Shown here piece after piece: positions 25,645 through 37,400 of a stretch of DNA of 64,000 nucleotides. Each line of letters begins with the position of its first letter. Within the stretch, counting starts at the first letter, position 1. The stretch lies in contig CAJHNH020008565.1 of assembly GCA_905116865.2 (NCBI GenBank), positions 798,501 through 862,500 of the forward strand, given 5' to 3'. Both the position numbers and the translations under genes were made by a program. A model generated the notes under the pieces. The model saw only the letters and a list, made by a program, of their open reading frames with translations, was not told where the DNA came from and searched no databases. The DNA comes from Candidula unifasciata (Eukaryota; Mollusca; Gastropoda; Stylommatophora; Geomitridae).

Positions 25645-28084
25645 ACCTAAAGTCGGTAGAAATTTTGTATTTTTCAGGAAGGTGGGATCCTGGGCATTCC
25701 CTTGTGCATTGAACACGCTACCATGATCTGGAAGTCTATTCATAGAGCCAAGGCAGAGAGAACCCAATTGCACACACTTGTTGTGCTTAGACAGATCACC
25801 GAAATGATCGAGCAATATGTCTCGAAGTTCACCATACGCTTCTCTATCCCGATATTTACTGCGAGATGGACTGAGCTCCAGGTTGGGATAGCAATGGGAT
25901 GTACGATCTCGCCGATAGTGTTCGTCACGGCCATGTAGGTCATGTAAGACGGGGCTGCCGGCTACGGGCAAGGCCTTCAGATTGGGAGACCACTGGGTTC
26001 CACCACTGCGTGCATTTATGGTTGACACAACTATCATAACGGGCAGTGAGGATGATGCCCGCACGGTTCTGAAAAGGTTGGACAGTGTTGTCGAATTGTG
26101 TGGAATGCAGTTTAAACCGCAGAAATAAAAAGTTTGTCAATTCTCCAAGGTAACGTGGTGGCAGTGTTTTACGGTGGCAAATCGGATCCCCCCGGTTCTG
26201 GAGGAACCGGTAAAGACCCTCGGCCGCGTCTACGATACGAAGTTATTCGACAGAGCGGATGTCCGGTGCATACATGAGTCACTGGCTGTAGGCCTGCTCG
26301 AAGCAGGTTTATAGGAAAGTTCAAGATCTGGTGTCTCCAGCTCATGTTGATTCCAAAGCTCATCTGGCCGCTGCTCCTGTACGAGGTGACCATTCTGCAG
26401 TGGAAACGATGGAGAAAAAAATCAACACAGCCATAAGTAAATCGCTTGGGGCACCACCTGGTCTAACCGATGTGGCTCTGTATTGTGAACAGGCAAGGCT
26501 AGTACTTTCGTTCAAGTCAATAACCGAAGAGTTTACAGTCGGCAAGGTATGACTCGCGATGCTGCTTCCCGAGTCTTTAGATCCCAGGGTGGCAGCTGTT
26601 CAACCCACCCTAAAGACAGGGAAGAAATGGAAAGTCCTAGATGCGATAGAATCTGCCCAAGACGCACTGAAATTGAAAGAAGTCATGGGGTACACACAAA
26701 CCGACCGACGTGGCCTAGGGCACGGGAAAGTCAGTTGGTGATCCAAAGCCACAGCCAAAGAACACAGAGACATGGTAATACAGCAGATAAGGACCGAAAA
26801 CTAGACTCGTGTCCAAACAGTCGCACAGCAGGGCAAGGCCAGTGGATCGGCCTCGAGAGCGCCTTGCCACATTTACTCCCAAGGGGTAAGATCTGGCGAA
26901 TGGTCCCGCTGCTGCTGAGCTTTGTCGTTAGATCTGCATACGATGTGTTACCGTCCGGTGTCAATCTGGTGAAATGACATACGACTTTCGACCCGACATC
27001 CCCTCTGTGCAGAGCTAAGCAGACGCTCGAGAACGCATTGTCTGCTTGCATAAAAGCCCTAGGCCAGGGAAGATACACTTGGCGTCACAATAACGTCCTA
27101 AAAGAGGTTCGGACATTGTGGACTAAGCCAGGACACGGCCAACTCTAGATATAAATACAGCCGGATGTGGCCAGGATAAGGGCTAACTTGAGAGCCAGTC
27201 CTACCGTCATCCCCATGCGCTTCCTTAAGGCTGGGCATATTCATAAAGGTAAAATCAACAAGGTCGCATACGCTCCATCAATACTTGACTGTGCGAGGGA
27301 CTGGTTATTGGCTATCGACCTGCCTGGTTTCGAAAGGTACCCAGAGTCAATCCGGAAGACTGGCCTGAGACCTGACATAGTTCTGCACTCTGCGAAAAAA
27401 CGCCAGCTCATCCTGATTGAGCTGACCGTGTCGTATGAGTCGCGAATGGACGAAAATCACTTGTACAATCTCGAGAAGTAAGGGGATCTCGTGGCCAGCC
27501 TGAGGAGAGACTAAGCGTACACAGTAGAAATCCTCCCCGTCGAGATAGGCGCATGAGGTCCTATCTCCACTTTTACATACAATGGGCTAAAGCAGCTGGG
27601 CTTGCAAGGAAACGAGAGTAAAGGGTCACTAAAACAACTGGACGAAGCTGCTGAAAGAGTTTCGAGCTGGCTCTGGATGCAACGGAATGTCGTGGGGGAT
27701 GGTCCTCGGTACATTGGTCCGAGTCCCTAGTGGAAAAAACGCCTTATCCATTAAAAGCCAATTTGTCCAATAAATGTCTGCCAGCGTCTCTCTGCCAAAT
27801 GCTAAAGTCTAACAACTGTCCGATGAACCAACCATAAGCTTGTCACTCTAGTCGTGAAGGTAGTCAACTAATCTAATTTGCTACCGCAGCGACAATATAA
27901 CACCAGATCTCACAGCACCTGTTAAGTCACTATATCGTCTTGTCTCTATCGAGTGTGCAGCAGGGGCCTGGCTGCATGACCCAGGTCGGCCCACCTTCCA
28001 AGATTGTTTAGGGAAGCAAAGGGCCGAAACAGCTGTCAACGAAGGATCTCTACTGATGACCGGTGGACCCCTGCTGTGTATGCT
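25645..28084 (+). mobile_element. Decayed non-LTR retroelement with reverse transcriptase and a C-terminal restriction-like endonuclease motif
   Basis: Broken plus-strand frames contain, in order: an RT segment (GIPLCIEHATMIWKSIHRAK, then LQVGIAMGCTISPIVFVTAM); AFMVDTTIITGSEDDARTVL, where the expected F/YxDD box reads FMVD; ALYCEQARLVLSFKSITEEF; TLKTGKKWKVLDAIESAQDA; and SILDCARDWLLAIDLPGFER. Next comes RPDIVLHSAKKRQLILIELT, resembling the PD...(D/E) core of the restriction-like endonuclease of R2/NeSL/HERO-type elements. The end reads SSWLWMQR. In-frame stops and shifts show it is dead. Clade not assigned; outer limits inferred from the split host LINE. Confidence 0.72.
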
Positions 28085-28720
28085 CCCGTGTGCAGTTCTT
28101 ATTTATATTTATAATTTTTCCTGTTCTCTCCACTGGGATAGAAGGATGTTTGAATATTGGAGCAAGTTGGTACATGACATTGTTGGCTTGTTGGGTTCTT
28201 GTTTCAATCTCTCTATTTTACCATTATATGTAAAGATGCTTCGCAAATATTTAAATTCTTGCACTTGTTTCAGACTTTGATCTTTATGTCGATGGTTTGT
28301 TGCTCTCTTCTTATTCTCATGACTTCTGTTTTCCCCCCTCTTCTTCTGAGTTAAATATTGATCTCCATGTGATGTTTAAGGCAGTTGTCGTATAGTTGGT
28401 GTATGTGGTTTTGCAGCTGTTTACTGTGGAATATGCACTAATCGTCGACAAAGAGCAGCCCATTTAAGCCCTCCTGTTTATCGACAGCTGGTGGTGTTAT
28501 GCGTGTTTATTGATATTGTCTATGAATATTATAAAAAGTAAAGATGAAAGAACACACTCTTTCCTTACTTCTGATCTTACCGGGAACCAGTCTGTGAGGC
28601 CAGCTCTTGTTCTGATGGCAATTTTCCTTTCTCTATAAGTAGCTCTTATACAATCTAGCATTACTCCATTTATACCACAGTTTTCAGTAACATGTAACGA
28701 GAAAAGGAAACTTTACAGTT
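28085..28720 (-). mobile_element. LINE (family C-like), RT part of a split copy
   Basis: The reverse complement follows the same order as 14341-14900: the KYLG block (reversed AAATATTTAAATTCTTGCAC), the 'TTCTGTTTT...GAGTT' block, and the ACAAAGAGCAGCCCATTTAA block at the position coding LFADD. Stops are present. Confidence 0.65.
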
Positions 28721-29811
28721 AGTCTGAGTTAGAAATAGTAAAAATTGTTTTAGTCCCCCAGTTTGGGAAACACTGCTGTAGCCAGCCAGCCAGAAGTGAA
28801 TGCAGCACTTGACATCACGAGCCCCATCGGATGACTCAAGCGGAGACCATTCTGTCTGCTACCAGCTGTGTGAGACCAAGACAAATATAGCGCTGATTAA
28901 TCTTGTGAAAATAGACGTTTGTTTATTCTGTAGTTGTTGAGGGTGCGTCTAGTAAGTTTATTTCTCTCCCCATACTTAAGAGATACATGCAATATTATAG
29001 ATGTCCTAAAGTTTATTGATTGTGACTGTGCAGGTGTCAGTTGTTTTAGCAATATCAGACTATTTATTTCAAAGTCGCAAGTGTATTTTCTTTCTTTCTG
29101 GCTTGTCCCCTTTATCTTATTGTGGATTAAGCAACTTAAAAGTTAAATAAAGTAAGTGATCAATCAAAAGTTCTTTAATTATAATTTTTCTTCAGGTGTC
29201 TCTACATATATGTAAATTTAAGTATACTAAATAAGGGAATTCTGCATTTGTGATTGTGTTCTAAAATATGTTCACAGTTCAGATATTTGAATTTCAACTT
29301 AACTGGCTCTTTGAGTCCTAGGAGGTTTAGCACCAGCTGACTTGGTTGTCATTGTCATTGTACACATTGCGTGAGGTATTTTTCAGAGCTATTCCTCATC
29401 AAAGAATCTACTTCATAACTTTCTTTGTCTGGCTTCAGATACATCTGATAAACACATGTTTTATTTAAATATGAGGCTTCTAAAGTCATAAATATTTTTG
29501 GCATGCCCAAAGAAGTCTGCTCATAGGATATAGTTTTCACACAGACACTTATAACTAGGTAAACTCACAAACTTGCCATATTTTATGCATTTAACCAAGT
29601 TTCAGAGTAAGTCTAATGGTCAGTATGTGCAATATCAAACACAAAGAACAGAAAATACCATTCAGAACTGCAGGTTTGCATTGTTATACTGGCCAGTGGT
29701 AAAATAAAATCCAGTACGCGTCACGCACTGATTGGAGGCTGGGTAGTAACCAATTAGCATATGATATGTTCATTGGGATTCAAATAGTTGAAGTTAATAT
29801 ACTGAAAAATT
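28721..29811. other. Unassigned intergenic sequence
   Basis: A half hAT-like end (CCCCAGTTTGGGAAACACTGCT) occurs near 28756-28778. Otherwise there are AT-rich unique sequences without recognised features. Confidence 0.45.
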
Positions 29812-30216
29812 AGCTATCCGAATAACAGTCCCACATTATCGAGGCCGAAAATATACCCTAACAGGGCCTCAGTCACGTGTAAATTGCGTACTTCCGGTGA
29901 CTTAAATTGCGGATTTCCGGAGAATACTGTCACCGCCAAGAGTATCTTCCGCACTGATACGTGTGGCACAGAGCAGGGCTAAACTAGATGGCTGAGACTC
30001 AAGAGCAGCAGCTACCGCATCTCCTGCAGCTTCCTTCATTTTATTTGCTCATGAGACCCAGCCATCTAGTTTAGCCCCACTTCGCACGTAGCGGCTCCGG
30101 AGATACTCTCGGCGGTGGCGGTAGTCACCAGAAGTCCGCAATTTTCATGTGACTGAGGCCCTGTTAGGGTATATTTTCGGCCTCGTTAATTCGGGACCGT
30201 TATTTGGAGGATCGGC
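29812..30216. mobile_element. Foldback MITE, copy 2 (405 bp)
   Basis: It belongs to the same family as 5186-5565, sharing ACAGGGCCTCAGTCACRTG, the CTAGATGGCTGRGACTC arms and CTCTCGGCGGTG. It is flanked by exact 8-bp duplications GAAAAATT at 29804-29811 and 30217-30224, the hallmark of hAT transposition. It is non-coding. Confidence 0.92.
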
Positions 30217-30580
30217 GAAAAATTATATTGAATAATATTTGTATTTTTGCCTATATTGAAAAGTGAATCAGAAGACGGTTGAGCTCCACAGACCCCCTAC
30301 TATTACTAAGTGCCAGTATGAACTACAACATTAAAAAACATGCTTAAACATGTTAGTTCAAGAGAACTTCAGGGAAGAAATAGGCAGAACATCTACTGTT
30401 ACTGTTGTTTGTATTTACCACTTTTTTGGGTGGTGTAGACTGGTTGGGGGGGGGGGGGGAGTTATAAGTTTCAGGATTTGGGGGCTGTAGGGCTAGTGCT
30501 GTTGCCATGGACTGTGCAGAAACAGAACATCACAAGACTAAAAGAGCCCATACAGGAATCTCTATCTCTCTCTGTGTGTG

Positions 30581-30613
<33 letters not shown>

Positions 30614-30789
30614 CCACACACACACACATCGCAAAGACAGTAATAATATTATTACCAAATCAAAATTATCCAGATATGGGTAACGCAATAGGAGTATAAT
30701 TATTTGAAAAGTAGCACTTGTTATCTGTTTTCTAATAATCTATTATAAATTTATAATCAGTTACAATCTATACAGTATTAAATAGTCAA

Positions 30790-31075
30790 AGGTAAGACGC
30801 AGACATTCTTCTTCGCGGTCACCAGCTGTAAACTCTGGTGGAAAGTTCTTTTTGTTCGTCCACTTTTGGACTGCAGTCCTGTTCCAAAACTTGAGTGTTG
30901 CGTGTGCATCCAATTTACAGATCTGACTCATTTGTGTGCAGACTGCTGGTTCCTTGCCTTTCAGGCAGATGCACTCCGACTTTGAAGGAAGCTCCCAATT
31001 AGTCGACTCTTACGACATGCTTTTGGGTAGGCAGTGGGTCTATTCTTGTTTTTCCCAAAGTAGGGCCCCGGAACC
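30790..31075. repeat. Dispersed repeat family G, copy 2
   Basis: Contains TTTACAGATCTGACTCATTT, GCAGACTGCTGGTTCCTTGC and CGACTCTTACGACATGC blocks shared with 1370-1640. It lies about 300 bp upstream of the RNASET2 start. Confidence 0.65.
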
Positions 31076-31169
31076 CACACGAGGAGGAAGAAGCAGACAT
31101 TAATGTCCATTATCAGAAAAGATGAAAAAACCCATATATCCCAGTTATAACCATGAAGGATTGAATAGG

Positions 31170-31262
31170 ATATCTCACTTGCTGCTGAAGATGGGGACAG
31201 AGTGCTTATGAGGATGTGCTGAGTGCCATGACATCGATTCTTAATTCAACATTCAACAACAA
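31170..31262 (+). mobile_element. LINE family A 3' end
   Basis: GCTGCTGAAGATGGGGACAGAGTGCTTATG...TGACATCGATTCTTAATTCA is the characteristic 3' terminus of family A, about 100 bp before RNASET2 exon 1. Confidence 0.7.
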
Positions 31263-31363
31263 TCTCTGGTAAAACTAATAATGAAAGGAATATTTTTAAT
31301 TTTTTTTAAACAAATATGTGTTTGCATATATTTTCAGGCGTGTTTGACTGAAACAGGAGCATA

Positions 31364-31410
31364 ATGAAAACGATAGCTTTCTTGTGTTTATCAAGCTGCA
31401 TTGCTTTAAT
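31364..31410 (+). CDS. RNASET2: RNASET2 exon 1 (signal peptide)
   Basis: ATG followed by KTIAFLCLSSCIAL, ending two bases into an Ile codon at a GTAAGT donor. A TTTTCAG at 31331-31337 just upstream suggests that a 5' UTR intron may end there. Confidence 0.85.
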
Positions 31411-34400
31411 GTAAGTGTTTTATATATATATATATATGTATAAATATATATAATAAACAAACAATGTATTGATCAGCGCAGCACTAATAGAAAGAGGTTG
31501 AAAGATAGAAGGACTCACTAGACAACATAAAAATTAAAAGCTTTAGCTACAGTGCCGGGTATTTGTTTATTTATTTTTTTAATGTAAGTGGTTCTAAAGT
31601 TCAACAGTAAATAGTGTCTGTTATTTTGTTCTTAGAATTGAATATTTCAGCATCAGGTAATCCATTTCTGTTTATTGGTTATTTTGTACAAGATGTTCGA
31701 TCCCAGCTGTGGCCATGCACCCTTGCGTTGGTTTCGACAGTAGTATCAAGAAAGCCAACCGTCCAGAAAGAAATGGCAAACTACTGGACGTAACTTTGCC
31801 TAAAAAAAACCACACAACCAGGGGCTGTTGGGGTTGGTTCTGCAACATTCTGTAAAGGATACGCAACTAACTGTACAAGATGGATTTCTGCCCACAATGG
31901 CAGATGGCTGGCTGACTTTTGATGCTCTTTCCAGCTAGGTTTTGCTGACGTAAAGTCCCCGTTTCTGGACCGAGAGTCTAAATATTCTATTTCCCAGCTC
32001 TATTGAGTGCTTGTTATGACACTGAGCTGTGGATTTCATGTGAAATGTTTTTTTTGTTTTTGTTGTGCCAATGCTTCACGTTTTTTACAGGAATACATTC
32101 AGTATCATATGTATTTTGCAACACAGTTGTCTATTTGCACCAACATTGAGCTGTAATTCTGGTGTGGGAGACTGTTGATATTGGCTCATCTGACAACTGC
32201 CTTATGCATTTTTACTTTGCATATGCAGGCTTCAAGATTTTGCTGGGATTGACACACTTTAATTAGTTTTTAAAATGTGACAGTGAAGGAAATGTTATGT
32301 GATTTCCATTGGCAGAGGAAAGGAGCATGTATGAAGCGGCCCATCTGCAGTTATGTGTGGAACCTCAATTAAAGACTGACATCTGTACAAGATGCCTTAC
32401 TCTTGTTTTTCCCATCCTGTTGGTACATTAATCCACTCTGTCACAATTGTTAATTTAACTCTGAAGCTAAAACAATGTTAACTCATTCACATCCAAAAGT
32501 TAATGTTTTTAAAAGTCTACTTCTTTGTATAGACTCAGTTGCAACAGTTCCTGTCTGGTACAGAAATGTTAAGCGCTTCATATTTTACTGTGAGATGCAG
32601 AGGTGCCTGGTCACATGTGCTGGTGCCCCAGGATGCTGATCAAGATCTGTCTGCACCTCTCTGTGGTCATCCTAGAAACAGGTTCTATACTAGGAACATG
32701 GCCAACATTAATAAGATCAGCGTTTCCTTTGAAATATGAATGTCGTCTGTTTGAGAGGCAAGAGGCTAATAATCTGCATGCAAATAAGCCAAATCCAAAA
32801 AGGGATGTGCATGCAGTACACAAGTCCAGAAACAAGACCAGAGTTTAAGAGCAGACAAATAACCAGGAGTCTCTTATCCATCATCCCCTCGTGGGGTGCA
32901 ATTTTTCGTTCTTTGAAGCCCCACATGGCTTCTGCTGGGGGCCCTGAATAAAGCCGGGGCATAGATATGGCCTAGCCATAGATATGGCATAGTCATAGAT
33001 ATGACCTAACGGCTGATGGGGGTTTTTGGGACCTCTCCACGGGTGATCCTCATCCGTGTGGTGCCACTTTTTGTCACCGGGTGTTTATTGCTTGTGTGAT
33101 GTCCTGGTGGGGAAAAAAGTCAATCAGGAGTTTCTGCTAGAGTTTACAGACGATCAACATGAAGAAGAACTTTAATGCAGTTGAGGGGAAACTAGAAAAG
33201 GAAAGAGTTTAATTAAAAAAAGAGAGAGAGACAGCAGAAATATTTAGGCTACATTAAAAGCAGTAATTATATTTTTGAATCTATACTGGTAATAAAGTTG
33301 AAAGCAGATGTGCCTAACGTGGACAGCGAAATACATGGGAGGAAAACAAAAGGATATTGAGAGCAAATGTACAGTCATGGTGAGAGACAGAGACTATAAC
33401 AACCAACATCCATTTTGGAGATGACATGAGAGAATAAGGTAGGGGGGGGGGGAGGGATGAAAGATATTTGAGAGATTAACAAAGTAGATGAAACAAAAGC
33501 TGAATTTCAGAAGAGAGTATTTTATGCAAAAAATCATCAGCATTGAATGTTAGAAAAAGAGTTCTAAAGTTGAAAGTTAAAACTTGAGAGGTTCGACTTC
33601 CTTGGACTGGGTTTTGTCCCATATAGTTCAGCTTTTCTCTATAGAATGGCTAACCACCTGCCTGGAGCACAACACAAAGTCCTCTCTCTGTTCTGCATGA
33701 TAATGCCCAGGGATCTCTGTAACACATCTATGAAATCAACCTGTGGCCTTTAGAGCAGGAAGCAAACAGCCTAATCACCAGACCATGGAGACCTCTGTGC
33801 TGAAATGTTATAACAAATCTGTTTTACTGTATATTTACTGTCCAAGTTAGTAATGGAATGGGACAAACAAATTAGGAAGATCTTGGAAGCAATATATGGA
33901 TTTCTGAGACTGATGTTGCAAATACCTTGGATTCTCAGAATGACCAACAGTGATTGCTTGAATGGTCAGTACTGATTACCTGAAAAAAGCTAGTGAAAAT
34001 AGAACATAGTCAGTCAGTCAGTCAGGTGCTTTGTCATTCAGTCAGTCAGTTGCTGTCTCCACAATAAAAGTGGGCTGCAGTGGACTTTCACTCTGAATGT
34101 GGGCAGGGGGCTGAGTGATCTCGAAGCATGGGGTCTGCCTTGAGTGCTGGAGGTCCCGGGTTCAGGCCCCAGTAAAGGCTGGAATTTTTTCACATGGACT
34201 TCTAGTAATTTCTCCTGATTTATGTGTAATAAGATCAGATGCCCATGTGTATTGTTGAGCACGTAAAAAAATCCCTTAGCAGTTGGAAATCAAAAAGAGT
34301 AGCCGTACTGCATTGCCTAGGCAAAATTTGGAGTTGAAAATCTACCCAAAATATTTCAGAAGCCTCGCCGGTGCTACGGAGTTCGTGCACTGCACCCAGA

Positions 34401-37400
34401 TTCTTCAGACTCAGACGAGTTAGAAGAAGAACGGAGATGGCTTATGGGTTACTACCCTTGTGCCATGATGTTGATCCGTTGTATAAACCATCTGGTTGTA
34501 CACTCTCTGAGACTGCTGTTTGTCCCTCTCTTGATGTTATCCTGCTTTTTGTATTGCTGTCAGTGCTGGTGACTTTTTGCAAAAGATACTTTCCATCTTC
34601 TGAAATGCAGCTTTTGCTTCATCTTATTTATTTTTTATATTATCTTTGTCACTCATCTTCCATTAGACAAAACATTATACGCCACTGTAAAAAAAACCAG
34701 ACAAACAATATTCTTGTGTCATGTAATGAGAAACAGACATTGGAAAACATCATAACAACTGAAAAGTTCAGAGACAGAAGGGGCAGAGGCAGACTGGTCA
34801 AAATACTGCTGGATTTAAAAAAAAATCATGGATTGAAGAAATATTGTCTGTAAAATTGACCCAGAACCACAAAGCCTGGGATTTATGGAAAAACAAGAAT
34901 GTGATTTGATAATGAACAGGATGTATGTGTAAACATGTATAAATTGAAAATTTGCAGCGTGCAAGCAAAAATCACTGGAGAACTTGCAAGAGATGACAAC
35001 TGGGAATTTCTTCTGCTGGCACAGTTTTGGCCAGGCTCATCCTGTGTCTATTTTAGAGATCAGGTCAGTATCAGCAGCCGATTCTGTTTGTTGTGAGAAA
35101 TATATTGTTTTAAATACTTTACAGTGCTTATTTAACTGCTGCTGCTACTAAATGTCTGTCCCTCATCTTTTCAGTATCATTGTCATAGATGAGTCAGCCA
35201 ATTGACCGATGTTCAGTAGAAGGCTTCTGATCTGTGCAGTCACTTGTTCTTTTGCTGTGATACTATTCTTCTTTTTTTGCCTTTCTAACCCCCAATGGAG
35301 CATAGGCCCTCAACCAACTCACACCAAGTCGTTTTGTAATTCACTATAGCATGCAGCTCTTCCTATGTCCTCCCCATCTTTTTAACTTCAATTTAAAGCT
35401 TCCATTCTCTGTGGGTTTTTGGTCTTCCTTTACTTCTGTGCCCTTGTGGGTTCCAGTACAAATATATTCTAGTTTTATTGTTCTCAAGTTTTCTCATCAT
35501 GTGTCCAACGCCAGTGTCTTTTCTTCACCTCTTGGTTCACTGGAACTTCTTTAGTTCTCTCCCAAAGCTCTACATTAGTAATTCTATCATACCATTTAAT
35601 TCCCTCAATTTTTCGCAGGCACCAGAGAACGAATGTCTGTAGTTTACTAGGAATTGCCTTAGTTGTTCTGCAGGTTTCCGCTCCATATAACAGTACTGAT
35701 TTGACACTATTACCAGACTGTTACCCAGTGTCTTAATGTTCCGCATGTCTTGTGCTTTTTTTAAGGCCCAGAGTGCTGTGATGTCGGTTCTTGAATCATT
35801 CTGCTTTTTAGATGGTGGGATGTATTTATCAGTATGCAGGATCTCCTTGTGTGGGTTCCAGGGCCCTTTGTAGGGAAAACAAGAATAGACCCACTTCCTA
35901 CTCAAAAGCATGTTGTAAGAGTCAACTAACTGGGAGCTTTTTTTGGAATCAGAGTCCATTTGCCTGAGAGACAAGGAAACAACAGTTTGTAAACAAATAA
36001 GACAGATCCAAAGTGGACCACCAACTAAAACTTTCCGCCAAAGTTCACAGCTGGTGAATGCGAAGAAGAATATGCAGGATCCAGTTTACACCATCATCTA
36101 TCAATCTCTTCCTTGTTCTTTCTTACCCTCTGCCAAGATAGTCTGCTGTAGAAGTTCTCATATCAAGTTTGGTCTAGCTGCATTCTTACTAGATGGCCAA
36201 ACCACTTCATTATCTGTTTACAGTATAAAGTAAAGTAAAGGACTCATTTCTCTACCCTCAGGCGTATTGGGCATATAGGGCGAGATATATATTTTATAGA
36301 TCAATCAGCACTTGGTGGTTGATATGGTCATCATCGCGTCAGCCACCTTTACTTCCCAGAAAGCAGTGGCAAATTACTGAACATAAATTTGCTTAGAAAA
36401 AACAGCCAAACAACAGCAAAAAAATGTGGTGGTTCGTTCTGCAATGTAAAGGATACCCAACTAACTTTTCTATGTTTTTTCAAGTTATATATAAATATCT
36501 GAAATTGACTTTTAGCCTCAAAATTATGAGCTGGGTCTGCACCTACCCATCGTTTTATACTCACTATATAATTTGACCCTTAGTTTTTGAATATTTTGTC
36601 AGGGCTTGAAAACTCGACCATTTGTCACGATTTATGGTATCTATGACTGTTTTGGAAAAAAAAAAGTAGAAACATGAGTATTTACAAATAAGACTACACT
36701 GTGCAAAGCTGAGGATCAAAGTGCTACAACATTAACAAAAACAAAGTGGCGCGGTGATTTATGTCACAGGCGTGAGGGGAAGTTAAGTCCAACATGATGT
36801 GTATAAGGAGATACTCCGTACGTCACTCGGGCGCCAGTCCTTAACTATCCTGGTTGTACGGAACCTCACGCAAGACGGATAATGTCTCAAATGAGCATTA
36901 ACAGAGCTGTCAGGGGATCTTGGAGTTCGGCGGCCCCCAGAGGTGATGTGTCCTTGTGGCTCTCATCAGCCCGTCCCCAAACGCTTGGGTGAAAAATGTT
37001 ATCAAAACTCATTAGGAACATGAGTAGGTTTGCCAAACGTACAGCCAAAATTACAACCCTTGGTTAAAAGACTGCGGAGTAAAGAGAACATTGTTCACTG
37101 CACATCCTCTGTTAACCCTCAGTGTCGTCGTCACCGCGCTGAGGTACACCACAACAGCAACCATCCATAGGCTGGCCATCCTTGTACATCCTCGGTTAAC
37201 CCCCAGTGTCGTCGTCACCGCGCTAAGGTACACCACAACAGCAACCATCCATAGGCTGGCCATTCATGTACATCCTCGGTTAACCCTCAGTGTCGTCGAC
37301 ACCGCGCTGAGGTACACCACAACAGCAACCATCCTAATTGTCCAACAAAACTAGATCATACGGATCAAAATCTGACCATCAAAATTTGAATTGAACTGAA

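Noticed and set aside
37051..37354. Open frames on both strands with repeated MASLWMVAVVVYLSAVTTTL
   Set aside because: Result of the 84-bp minisatellite, whose length is divisible by three.
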